A DNA stretch of 64,000 nucleotides, taken from the NCBI RefSeq assembly GCF_000377625.1, contig NZ_KB898327.1, positions 1-64,000 on the forward strand, given 5' to 3'. Each line of letters opens with the position of its first letter. Position 1 is the stretch's first letter. The notes under the pieces were generated by a model. The model had not been told where the DNA came from. It made no database searches and was given only the letters and a program-made list of their open reading frames with translations. A program made the position numbers and the translations under genes. Shown in pieces: positions 24,955 through 33,573 of this stretch. The stretch comes from Prevotella veroralis DSM 19559 = JCM 6290. GTDB taxonomy: Bacteria > Bacteroidota > Bacteroidia > Bacteroidales > Bacteroidaceae.

Positions 24955-26631
24955 ATGAAAAAGATTTCTATTTTATCATCAATAGCCTGTGCAATGCTTG
25001 TGATGCTGACAACGGCTTGCAGCAATGAGGATAGCACAAATGGTAAAGGAGAGTATGTACAGGCTGCACAGTTCCGCATAGTAGAAGAGGATTTCGGAGC
25101 TGACAACCAGACAACACGTGCCGTTTCCGCTAAGGAGACGCCAACCATAGCAGAGCTCAATGACTGCGAGGCAGAGACCAGCATAGAGAACGATCCAACA
25201 GCGAGTATCGCCGCCCGCACACGTAGCGTGACAACTCCTGCGCATTATACCATCCGTGCTTATGATGGAGGCGCATTGCGAGGCGAACTGAAAGGAACTT
25301 TCAGCGGCTCAACATTTACCCCTGATGCCAGTACGCCTGATCATATAGAGCTAAGTTATAACCGCACCTATACTTTTGTCTGCTTCAATGACAAGGTAAC
25401 CCCAAACGGCAATCAGCTTGAAGTAGCTTTGGCAGATGCTGGCACAGCACGCATTGGACGGGTACAAGTAGCTATTGGTACGACAGATAAAACCATTACG
25501 ATTGCATCCAAACATGCTGGTATACGCGTTCGCACGCAGATGGTGGCAAAGAAGGATATTCCTGCTATTTCAGCCGCACTACAATCTACTGCCAATATTC
25601 CGCAGACCGTATCATACGATCCTGCTACAGGAAGCTATACAGCAACGAACTCGGCACCAATGACAGCCGAAGCCAATAACTTTGCTGCCAGCACTGAAAC
25701 CAAATATTCGGCTTCAGCCTATGGCAAGAATTATGCTTATACCTCTACAGCTGATTACCATTACATTCTGCCAGGGACAGACCTTGCAGCATTGAAGCTG
25801 AACTTCACAGGCGGTGTTTTGTTCAACGAAGCCCTTAATGGCACTGTTCAGCCTGCTAAGACAAGTAAGACAGTCGTTTCTAATGAAACCTATATGGTCA
25901 AGGTAAAGATGATGCCTTCTTTCCTGTACCTGATGAGTGACGGAACTGTTGGTAAATTCAAGGAAACAACCTTTGGTGGTGGAACGAAGACACCTATAGC
26001 AGTAGTCATAGATAAAAACAAGCACATGGCTGTGGCATTGAAAAATGCTGGTGCAAGATGCGCATGGGAACTTAATCTTCTTGGATATTTGGATGTGAAT
26101 ACCCACAGTGTAGATATGAATCACCCAGAGACTTCGCTTACGACTGACGCAACCAGCGGTAAAGATGAGACATGGGATGCAAGCTACAGCACAAGCCTTG
26201 TCAATGGTGACAAGGTGAAAGGAAAGAACCCAGACTACCCTCCCTTTAAAGCAAGTGCAGACTACGGCAACAGCATTACCTATACTGGTTCGCCTGCACT
26301 GACATGGTATCTGCCGTCTAACAGTGACTTCCGCATATTATATAATAACCTTGGATTTGGCGACAGAAGTACCGTCATAACAGATATACAACCACATTAC
26401 CAAACTGCTACTACATACGGATGGTATGGTGAATTGATGAATGATGCTTTCACAAGCGTTGGAGGCACAGCTATGAGCGGACGATACTGGTCAAGTACAC
26501 TGTTCTATCAATCTGGAGCCAGTAATTATGCCTGTGGAGGATGGATGATGGTGGAAACTCCATCCCTGCGCTGGACATATTTCCCAGACCATAATATGGT
26601 AGGTTCCGCACGTCCTTTTGTTGAATATTAA
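24955..26631 (+). CDS. Fimbrillin-like lipoprotein with DUF1566-like C-terminus
   Basis: 558 aa. Lipoprotein signal with LTTAC (Cys22). Residues ~85-320 resemble fimbrillin/Mfa-like proteins (two-layer beta, with TVTTPAHYTIRAYDGG-type strands; YNRTYTFVCFND). The final ~150 residues (WYLPSNSDFRILYNN ... GRYWSSTLFYQSG ... RPFVEY) resemble the C-type-lectin-like DUF1566/FGE-type domain used for surface display and binding. Fimbrial tip or adhesin role is inferred. Codon use is somewhat richer in GC than its neighbours, and the gene lies between inverted REP-like hairpins. Confidence 0.7.
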   Translation: MKKISILSSIACAMLVMLTTACSNEDSTNGKGEYVQAAQFRIVEEDFGADNQTTRAVSAKETPTIAELNDCEAETSIENDPTASIAARTRSVTTPAHYTIRAYDGGALRGELKGTFSGSTFTPDASTPDHIELSYNRTYTFVCFNDKVTPNGNQLEVALADAGTARIGRVQVAIGTTDKTITIASKHAGIRVRTQMVAKKDIPAISAALQSTANIPQTVSYDPATGSYTATNSAPMTAEANNFAASTETKYSASAYGKNYAYTSTADYHYILPGTDLAALKLNFTGGVLFNEALNGTVQPAKTSKTVVSNETYMVKVKMMPSFLYLMSDGTVGKFKETTFGGGTKTPIAVVIDKNKHMAVALKNAGARCAWELNLLGYLDVNTHSVDMNHPETSLTTDATSGKDETWDASYSTSLVNGDKVKGKNPDYPPFKASADYGNSITYTGSPALTWYLPSNSDFRILYNNLGFGDRSTVITDIQPHYQTATTYGWYGELMNDAFTSVGGTAMSGRYWSSTLFYQSGASNYACGGWMMVETPSLRWTYFPDHNMVGSARPFVEY

Positions 26632-26654
26632 ATACCTTATATCTCTGCAAAGTA

Positions 26655-26763
26655 TATCCCAATAGGAAGGCAATCGTATTCCCAATAGGAAGACGAGTGT
26701 GTTCCCAATAGGAAGACGGAGACATTCCCAGTAGGAAGACAAGAGCTTTCCTATTGGGAATAT
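26655..26763. repeat. Array C: five 23-bp hairpin repeats
   Basis: CCCAATAGG or a variant begins at 26658, 26681, 26704, 26727 and, inverted as CCTATTGGG, 26750: steps of 23. The core TTCCCAATAGGAA pairs TTCC with GGAA. The last two units face each other and form a ~14-bp stem (ATTCCCAGTAGGAAG with its partner), which could terminate transcription. It fills the gap between the fimbrillin-like and HU-like genes. Confidence 0.9.
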
Positions 26764-26800
26764 AAAACACTTAACATTATTCATTTAATACGTTAAAAAC

Positions 26801-27265
26801 ATGATTAGTTTTAAAGTTGTCGAGCGCGTGCTTGGCGTAGGTCCTAGAAAAGGACAGAAAGCTTATGGCGCAGAGCCAAAGTCTATTAACAAGTTCTCAC
26901 AGGCATGGCTTGTTGAGCGTATCGTGCGTGAAACCTCATTGAGTGAGGGCGATGTACGCAATGTGCTCATCACGCTGCGAAACATTGTCAAGGAAGTTGT
27001 CACCTTAGGTGGTTCACTCGATTTAGGCGATATCTTCTCTATCCGCACCGCAATCCCATCGAAGATGGAGAAAGAGGCAAAGGATGTGTCTGCTGCTTCA
27101 TTGAAGCGTCCCCGCATCATCGTCCGCTGGAAGTCGGCTGTTGCAGATGCACTGAAGAAGATTGAAGTGGAGGTGGATAACCCTGCAAGAAAGAAAGGTC
27201 TCACCCCCAACCCCTCTCCAAAAGGCGAGGGAAGTGAAGAGAACCCTGGACCACAGGTAGGGTAA
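26801..27265 (+). CDS. HU-family-like DNA-binding protein with REP-derived tail
   Basis: 154 aa. Residues 1-~120 match the long HU-like proteins of Bacteroidota (GPRKGQKAYGAEP, FSQAWLVERIVRETSLSEGDVRNVL, GGSLDLGDIFSIRTAIPSK). These bind DNA as dimers and shape the nucleoid. The usual family ends near ARKKG; here the frame continues through a REP-like repeat, giving GLTPNPSPKGEGS and a further ten residues. The tail is thus probably a passenger of the repeat insertion. The original stop has been lost. Conserved core is intact, so the protein is likely functional. Confidence 0.85.
   Translation: MISFKVVERVLGVGPRKGQKAYGAEPKSINKFSQAWLVERIVRETSLSEGDVRNVLITLRNIVKEVVTLGGSLDLGDIFSIRTAIPSKMEKEAKDVSAASLKRPRIIVRWKSAVADALKKIEVEVDNPARKKGLTPNPSPKGEGSEENPGPQVG
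27199..27232. repeat. REP-like repeat, copy 2, inside the HU-like gene
   Basis: TCTCACCCCCAACCCCTCTCC followed by AAAAGGCGAGGG overlaps the last ~22 codons of the HU-like gene and is the reverse complement class of the copy at 24318-24365. Confidence 0.75.
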
Positions 27266-27283
27266 AAGCCATCCCAAGCCCAG

Positions 27284-27320
27284 ACCTCATCCCACCCCTC
27301 TCCAAATGGAGAGGGGAAAT
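27284..27320. repeat. REP-like repeat, copy 3
   Basis: CCCCTCTCC (27295-27303), AAAT, GGAGAGGGG (27308-27316), preceded by CCTCATCCCA. Same orientation as copy 2, about 85 bases away. The rest of the 27266-27686 gap shows a REP copy, a short minus-strand frame and a promoter, and no larger gene. Confidence 0.75.
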
Positions 27321-27379
27321 TGAAAGTACTGGTTGATAGAGAGTTACAGCAATAGGAGGAGGAAAGAAGCTACTCTATC

Positions 27380-27499
27380 TTAAAATTTCATTCCTGTACC
27401 TGAGAAATATATCTTAATACCATTCTTCCATTCAAATAACTTTGCTGAATTAGACCATTTTATACCTAAAAGGAAGCATAATATGGCTATTTCGTTCAT
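27380..27499 (-). CDS. Possible 39-aa minus-strand ORF (gene fragment or small protein)
   Basis: ATG at 27499 to TAA at 27380. A hydrophobic start (MNEIAILCFLLGIKW) then LFEWKNGIKIYFSGTGMKF, which reads like the end of a membrane-barrel protein. No ribosome site and no family; it may be decayed remnant or chance. Confidence 0.22.
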   Translation of the reverse strand: MNEIAILCFLLGIKWSNSAKLFEWKNGIKIYFSGTGMKF

Positions 27500-27525
27500 A
27501 TAGTGTTTATATTTGTTAAAAGATA

Positions 27526-27567
27526 TGTGTGAGCTACACAATATTACAACAGGATACATTATATTTG
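27526..27567 (+). promoter_or_regulatory. -7 box and inverted repeat upstream of the SusC gene
   Basis: TATATTTG at 27560-27567 matches TAnnTTTG. No TTTG lies at -33; instead the inverted repeat TGTGT-GAGCT-ACACA (27526-27540) occupies that place. This layout would suit a promoter needing an activator. The leader to the SusC ATG is about 115 bases. Confidence 0.5.
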
Positions 27568-27686
27568 CATCTGCAAAACCTACAAGGTAAAAAAATAACG
27601 ACCTTGTGTTAGATAACCAAGTCCTAAATACAACACCCCAAGGACACCTAAGTCAGATAATTTATTAACAAACTCAACTATAATCA

Positions 27687-30600
27687 ATGAGAAAAGGAAA
27701 GATTCTACCAGTAAGTGTTTTCCTATCTTGCTGCTGTCTTAACGCGTTTGCCAGTGGTCATGTCAGTTCATCTGACAATCTCGGCAAAAACATGGTTACA
27801 GCAATTACCAAGGCAATAGGCACAGGTATCTTAGGAACACAACAATCGAATGGTGATGTAAAAGTTAACGGTACTGTCGTTGACAACGCCGGTGAGCCAA
27901 TTATTGGTGCAACGGTAAGAGTAAAGAACTCTCAAAGTGGTACAGCAACTGACCTTGACGGTAAATTTGAGTTAAACGTCCCTAAGGGTTCAACGCTTAT
28001 CATCAGTTACGTCGGAATGCTTACGCAAGAAGTTCAAGTAACAGGTTCTTCTGACCTAAAGATTACCCTGAAAGACGAAGCCCACAAGATAGACGAAGTT
28101 GTTGTAACCGCCTTAGGTATCAAACGCTCAGAGAAGGCTTTGAGTTATAACGTACAGAAGATTGGTGGCGAACAACTTAGTGCTGTTAAGAATGTAAACT
28201 TTGTAAACAGTCTGAATGGTGCTGTCGCCGGTGTGAACATCAATGCTTCAACGTCAGGTGTTGGTGGTGCTACTCGTGTTGTCATGCGCGGTACAAAATC
28301 TATCACTGGTGGTAACAACGTTCTTTATGTAATCGATGGTGTGCCAATGCTCAATAAGAGTGGTGGTGATGTTGGTGGTGGTCGTTATTCAAGCCAACCA
28401 AGTGGTGAAGGTATTGCTGATATTAACCCAGACGATATTGAGAGCATCAACGTTCTTACAGGTCCTTCTTCTGCTGCCCTCTATGGTTCAGCTGCCGCTA
28501 ACGGTGTTATCATGATTAATACGAAACGTGGTACAGAAGGAAAGGTAAGGGTAGCTGTTTCAAGTAGTATGGAGTTCTCTAATCCTTTTGTTATGCCAGA
28601 GTTCCAAAATACTTATGGCAACAAAGCAGGTTCTTTTGAGAGCTGGGGTGATCGTTTAGCAACACCGTCTTCTTACAATCCTAAGAACTTCTTTAACACT
28701 GGCCATAGTTACATCAACTCTGTAACATTGACAACAGGTACAAAGACAAATAAGACGTATATCTCAGTTGCAACAACCAATGCAACTGGTATATTACCTA
28801 ACAACAAATACAATCGTTACAACTTTACAGCTCGTAATACAAGCGACTTCCTCAATGACAAGTTACACCTTGACGTGAGTGCTAGTTACATCATCCAGAA
28901 CACACAGAATATGTATCGTCCTGGTGAGTACTATAACCCATTGACAGCTGTTTACCTTTTCCCACGTGGAGAGGATTGGTCAGCAGTACAGTTGTACAAG
29001 CGTTACGACGCATCACGCAAGTTTGCTACACAATATTGGCCATACGGTGATCAGGGTATGCAGTTGCAGAACCCTTACTTTATTGTTAACGACATGATGA
29101 CTCCTACAGAGCGTAAGCGTTACATGTTCATGAGTAGCTTGAAGTATGACATTCTTCCTTGGTTAAATGTTACTGGTCGTGTACGTGTTGATAACACTAA
29201 CACTGAATCAGAGAGTCGTTTCCACGCAAGTGGTCAGGGCATCTTGTATGCAGGTACATACGGTAATGGTATCTACAACCACTCTCAGAGCATCGATCAG
29301 CAGACATACTTGGATATGATGTTCAATCTTGATAAGAGTTTCGGTACTGATTATCGCTTAACAGCTAACCTTGGTGCCAGCCTCGAAGACTATCGCTCAA
29401 GTGGAGTTGGTTTTGGTGGTCCTATCCTCAAGGTTCCAAACTTGTTCTCTTCTGCAGCACTTGACCCAGTAAACGCGATACCTAATGACTCCGAGTTCCG
29501 TAAGCGCAACACAGCTGTCTTTGCTAGTGCTGAACTCTCTTGGAAGGATATGTTGTTCCTCTCAATGACAGGACGTAACGACTGGAGTTCACTCTTGGTA
29601 AATGCAAAGGAACCTTCTTTCTTTTATCCTTCTGTAGGTTTATCAGCCATTATAACTAAGATGGCTAAACTTCCAGAGTTCATTTCATTCATGAAGGTGA
29701 GAGGTTCATATACAGAAGTAGGTTCTCCTATCCCTGATCGCTATCGTGGCGTTACACGCGGAACAGTGACCTACCCTATCTCTAATGGTATTCCTTCTAC
29801 TCGTACCATCATGCCTTTCTATGACTTCAAGGCAGAAAGAACGAGATCATACGAGTTAGGTTTAGACCTACGCATGTTCAACAACAAATTGAACCTCGAC
29901 CTTACTTGGTATCACTCTAACACCTACAACCAGACCTTCTTAGCAGAGCTCTCTGCCACATCTCCTTATTCTGGTTTGTATATTCAGGCTGGTGACATTG
30001 CCAACACTGGTGTAGAAATGTCTTTAGCATATAACGACCATGTTGGTGCTGTAGACTTTGAGTCACGTCTTGTATATAGCCGCAACGTCAATAAGGTAAA
30101 GAAGTTGGTTCGTGATTATCACACAGGTATTGACAATCAGGTAATCAACTTCACAGAGACATCTGCTGGTGGTGGCTTCATCCGCGAGGGTGACAGCATG
30201 GGTGATGTATATATCACAAAGGTGTTGAAACGTGATGCATCAGGTAAGATTGCTGTTGGTGCAGATGGTAGTCTGTCTTCTATGGACTTACCAAACGGTC
30301 AACGTCTAAAAATTGGAAACACTAACCCAGACTTTACTTTAGGTTGGAGAAACAATATCTCATGGAAAGGTCTTAACCTTTCATTCCTAATCAATGCACG
30401 TGTTGGTGGTATCGTAACTTCTGCAACACAGGCTGTTCTTGATCAATTCGGTGTATCTAAAGCCACAGCAGATGCACGTGATCGTGGTTATGTAGAGGTT
30501 GCAGGTGGACAGAGAGTTGACCCACAGAAATACTATGAGGTCGTTGCTAACCAGCAGTTAATGGGTTACTACTACTATAGTGCAACTAACGTTCGTCTAC

Positions 30601-30821
30601 AGAACATAAGTCTAAGCTACACATTGCCTAAGACTCTATTAGGACAAGGCTGGCCTGGCGTTACTGTTGGACTCATCGCTAATAACTTATGGATGATTTA
30701 CAACAAGGCTCCATTCGATCCTGAAGTTGCTGCTTCTACTGGTACCTATGGTCAAGGTAGTGACTATTTCAGTGCTCCTAGCCTAAGAAACATTGGATTT
30801 AGCTTGAAACTTAACTTCTAA
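27687..30821 (+). CDS. SusC/RagA family TonB-dependent transporter
   Basis: 1044 aa. Signal peptide (MRKGKILPVSVFLSCCCLNAFA), CarboxypepD-like domain (residues ~58-130; VNGTVVDNAGEPIIGATV), TonB box IDEVVVTALG (~135-144), plug (~147-270 with VLYVIDGVPM and GVIMINTKRG), then a 22-strand barrel ending FSLKLNF. It pulls oligosaccharides released at the cell surface through the outer membrane using TonB energy. First gene of the PUL operon; SusD starts 12 bases after it. With GH18 next, N-glycans are the likely cargo. Confidence 0.95.
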   Translation: MRKGKILPVSVFLSCCCLNAFASGHVSSSDNLGKNMVTAITKAIGTGILGTQQSNGDVKVNGTVVDNAGEPIIGATVRVKNSQSGTATDLDGKFELNVPKGSTLIISYVGMLTQEVQVTGSSDLKITLKDEAHKIDEVVVTALGIKRSEKALSYNVQKIGGEQLSAVKNVNFVNSLNGAVAGVNINASTSGVGGATRVVMRGTKSITGGNNVLYVIDGVPMLNKSGGDVGGGRYSSQPSGEGIADINPDDIESINVLTGPSSAALYGSAAANGVIMINTKRGTEGKVRVAVSSSMEFSNPFVMPEFQNTYGNKAGSFESWGDRLATPSSYNPKNFFNTGHSYINSVTLTTGTKTNKTYISVATTNATGILPNNKYNRYNFTARNTSDFLNDKLHLDVSASYIIQNTQNMYRPGEYYNPLTAVYLFPRGEDWSAVQLYKRYDASRKFATQYWPYGDQGMQLQNPYFIVNDMMTPTERKRYMFMSSLKYDILPWLNVTGRVRVDNTNTESESRFHASGQGILYAGTYGNGIYNHSQSIDQQTYLDMMFNLDKSFGTDYRLTANLGASLEDYRSSGVGFGGPILKVPNLFSSAALDPVNAIPNDSEFRKRNTAVFASAELSWKDMLFLSMTGRNDWSSLLVNAKEPSFFYPSVGLSAIITKMAKLPEFISFMKVRGSYTEVGSPIPDRYRGVTRGTVTYPISNGIPSTRTIMPFYDFKAERTRSYELGLDLRMFNNKLNLDLTWYHSNTYNQTFLAELSATSPYSGLYIQAGDIANTGVEMSLAYNDHVGAVDFESRLVYSRNVNKVKKLVRDYHTGIDNQVINFTETSAGGGFIREGDSMGDVYITKVLKRDASGKIAVGADGSLSSMDLPNGQRLKIGNTNPDFTLGWRNNISWKGLNLSFLINARVGGIVTSATQAVLDQFGVSKATADARDRGYVEVAGGQRVDPQKYYEVVANQQLMGYYYYSATNVRLQNISLSYTLPKTLLGQGWPGVTVGLIANNLWMIYNKAPFDPEVAASTGTYGQGSDYFSAPSLRNIGFSLKLNF

Positions 30822-30833
30822 AATAAACTTCTT

Positions 30834-32429
30834 ATGAAAAGAAATATTAATTCTATTATATGTGTTTCGGCTCTTGCCGCATCACTATTAGCATCTTGTC
30901 AAGCTGACTTTGAGGATATAAACCGTGATCATCGTCAGCCTACAGAAGAACAATTAGAGCAAGATAACCTCAATGTCGGTGGTTTTGTTACTTCTTTCGA
31001 AGAGAGTATCTTCCCTGTAGGATCTTCTGGTACAGGTTATGTTAACGATTATCAGATTCCTTACACACTAGCAGGTGCATGCTGGATTGGCTATATGGCA
31101 CCAGCTCAAAATAAGTGGGTTGGACGTGGTTTCCCTAGTTATGCTCTGAAGCCATGGAGCCAGTATACCTACAATGTAATGGCTGGTAATGCCTTCCGTA
31201 ACTTCCTTGACGTTAAGAAGCGCACAGCTAATGATCCGGAAGGATTAGCAATAGCACAGATTATTAAGGTCGCAGCCGTCCACAAAGCTGCAGATACCTT
31301 TGGTCCTATTCCTTATACTAAGGCTGGTATCGCTGGTGCTACAACAGCTGAATACGACTCACAAGAAGATGTTTATAAGGCTATGCTAAAAGATTTGGAC
31401 GACGCTGTTCAGGCTCTTAGCAATGGTGGACATGATGTGTTCCCTAAGTATGATATCATTTACGAAGGAAATTACACTAAGTGGTGTAAGTTTGCTAACT
31501 CTTTAATGCTTCGCTTGGCTATGCGCATTGTTTACGCTAATCCAACGCTTGCACAGCAATATGCAGAGAAAGCAATCAATAATCCTTATGGTGTAATTGA
31601 GTCTGCTAAAGACGCTGCACAGCTATCTAAGGGTGCAGGTGTTTCTCTACGAAATCCATTAGTAATTATCAATGGTAGCTACAATGACGTTCGTATGGGT
31701 GCAGAGATTGAATCATACCTCAAGGGTTATGATGATCCACGTATTGCCTCTTACTTTGTAAAGTCAAAGAACAATGGTATCGAAGGTTACTATGGCGTTC
31801 GTTCAAGTATTCCAAATACAACAGACTACTTGGATAAGACAAAGTCATCTTCTCTCAATGTGCAAGATGCAACACCTATTTACATCATGAAGGCTTCTGA
31901 GGTTTATTTCCTACGTGCTGAAGGTGCACTTCGTGGCTGGAACATGGGTGGTGGCTCTGCACAGTCATACTATGATAAGGGTATTGCTACTTCATTTGAA
32001 GAGAATGGTTTAAGTTCGGCACAAGCAACTGCTTATGCCGCAAATAGTACAGCAAAACCAGCTAACTTTATTGATGCACAACACTCTGAATATAATGCAA
32101 CTGCAGCCTCTACGATCACTATCAAATGGGAAAGCAGCGATACCTTTGAAAAGAACTTAGAGCGTATCATCACACAGAAGTACCTTGCTATCTATCCTGA
32201 TGGACAGGAGGCTTGGTCAGAGTTCCGCCGCACAGGATACCCTCGCATATTCCCTTCTGTTCTCAACGCAACAGATTGTGATGTTGATGGTGACCTCCGT
32301 CCTACACGTATTCCATACTCAAATGATGAATACACCAAGAACCTTGTAAACATTCAGAAAGCTGTTCTATTATTGAATGGGCCAGACAATGGTGCAACAC
32401 GTGTATGGTGGGATAAGAAGATTAAATAA
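30834..32429 (+). CDS. SusD/RagB family surface glycan-binding lipoprotein
   Basis: 531 aa. Lipobox LLASC (Cys22). Helical SusD body with TPR-like repeats (DPEGLAIAQIIKVAAVHKAADTFGPIPYTKAG; KWCKFANSLMLRLAMRI) and the family C-terminus QEAWSEFRRTGYPRIFPS ... RIPYSNDEYTKN. It forms the lid of the SusC transporter and binds glycan before uptake. Partner of the gene directly upstream; GH18 follows after 20 bases. Confidence 0.95.
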   Translation: MKRNINSIICVSALAASLLASCQADFEDINRDHRQPTEEQLEQDNLNVGGFVTSFEESIFPVGSSGTGYVNDYQIPYTLAGACWIGYMAPAQNKWVGRGFPSYALKPWSQYTYNVMAGNAFRNFLDVKKRTANDPEGLAIAQIIKVAAVHKAADTFGPIPYTKAGIAGATTAEYDSQEDVYKAMLKDLDDAVQALSNGGHDVFPKYDIIYEGNYTKWCKFANSLMLRLAMRIVYANPTLAQQYAEKAINNPYGVIESAKDAAQLSKGAGVSLRNPLVIINGSYNDVRMGAEIESYLKGYDDPRIASYFVKSKNNGIEGYYGVRSSIPNTTDYLDKTKSSSLNVQDATPIYIMKASEVYFLRAEGALRGWNMGGGSAQSYYDKGIATSFEENGLSSAQATAYAANSTAKPANFIDAQHSEYNATAASTITIKWESSDTFEKNLERIITQKYLAIYPDGQEAWSEFRRTGYPRIFPSVLNATDCDVDGDLRPTRIPYSNDEYTKNLVNIQKAVLLLNGPDNGATRVWWDKKIK

Positions 32430-32449
32430 CCCTTATAAAGATTATTCAA

Positions 32450-33553
32450 ATGAAGAAATATTATATTTTCGGTCTCTTAGCATTGCTCTTCGCTACTGTT
32501 AGTTGTAGCGATTGGACAGAGCCTGCAACAAAGAATATCGACGGACTCTTAGCTGATGCTGATGCTGCACAGGCAAAAGCACATGAAGCCTATCTTGCTA
32601 ACCTCCGTGCGTACAAACAAACAGATCACCAAGTCACCTTCGGGTGGTTTGGTGGCTGGACGGGAGAGAACCCAGCTTCACGCTGCCTTTATAATCTCCC
32701 TGATAGTACAGACTTCGTTTCTCTTTGGGATGGTTTCTCTAATCTAACAAAGGCACAACAGACTGACTTGAAGCGTGCTCAAGAAGAGAAAGGTATCCGT
32801 GCATTGGCATGTGCTCTTCTTTTCGACATTGGTAAAGGTGTAACTCCTGCACAGCCTAAAGCATCAAAGGACAAAGGTGAGACTTGGGAACAATACAACC
32901 ACAACTACTGGGGTTGGGTAGATGGTGATGAGGATAAGATCAATGCTGCGATTGTAAAGTATGCTAATGCGATCTGTGACACTATCTATAAGTACAATCT
33001 TGATGGTTTCGATCTCGATGCAGAACCTTATATCCCACAGCCATTCCACACCAATAAAGAGATGTGGCAAGGTGATCGTATGAACCTCTTCATCCGCACT
33101 ATGGGCAAGCGCATCGGTCCAAAGGCAGAGACAGAAGAAGGAAGAAAGAAGCTGTTAGTCGTAGACGGTGAGCCTTACTGGTTCTCTGCAGATATGGCTC
33201 TCTACTTCAACTACTACATCCTTCAGGCTTACAACTGCTATTCTTACACTGATCTTGACACACGCTTCCAGCAGGTTGCTAATAAATTTGCGTCAAAGCA
33301 ATCAGCCGAAGAGGTAGCTCGCAAGCTCATCGTAACAGAGAACTTCGAGGCATACTCTGCTAAGGGTGGTGTAAACTTCACGACTCGTGATGGAAAGACT
33401 GTCACATCTTACCTTGGTATGGCTCAATGGCAACCACTAAAGGGACGCAAGGGCGGTATCGGTAGTTATCACATGGAGAAAGATTATGCAGCTAATCCTT
33501 CTTACAAATACCTACGTCAAGGCATCCAGATCATGAACCCTGCTGTAAAATAA
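32450..33553 (+). CDS. GH18 family endo-beta-N-acetylglucosaminidase-like lipoprotein
   Basis: 367 aa. Lipobox ATVSC (Cys19). TIM-barrel with a complete GH18 catalytic motif DGFDLDAE (residues 185-192; Glu192 as acid/base). Its position after SusCD and before DUF1735 proteins matches ENGases that cut between the two core GlcNAc residues of N-glycans at the cell surface. Some PUL members of this family are binding-only, but the intact motif argues for activity. Specificity for complex or high-mannose glycans cannot be read here. Confidence 0.85.
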   Translation: MKKYYIFGLLALLFATVSCSDWTEPATKNIDGLLADADAAQAKAHEAYLANLRAYKQTDHQVTFGWFGGWTGENPASRCLYNLPDSTDFVSLWDGFSNLTKAQQTDLKRAQEEKGIRALACALLFDIGKGVTPAQPKASKDKGETWEQYNHNYWGWVDGDEDKINAAIVKYANAICDTIYKYNLDGFDLDAEPYIPQPFHTNKEMWQGDRMNLFIRTMGKRIGPKAETEEGRKKLLVVDGEPYWFSADMALYFNYYILQAYNCYSYTDLDTRFQQVANKFASKQSAEEVARKLIVTENFEAYSAKGGVNFTTRDGKTVTSYLGMAQWQPLKGRKGGIGSYHMEKDYAANPSYKYLRQGIQIMNPAVK

Positions 33554-33573
33554 CTAAAACATAAATAGACAAG

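Noticed and set aside
24955-26631. Diversity-generating retroelement target
   Set aside because: The C-type-lectin-like end fits such targets, but no reverse transcriptase or template repeat is in the window.
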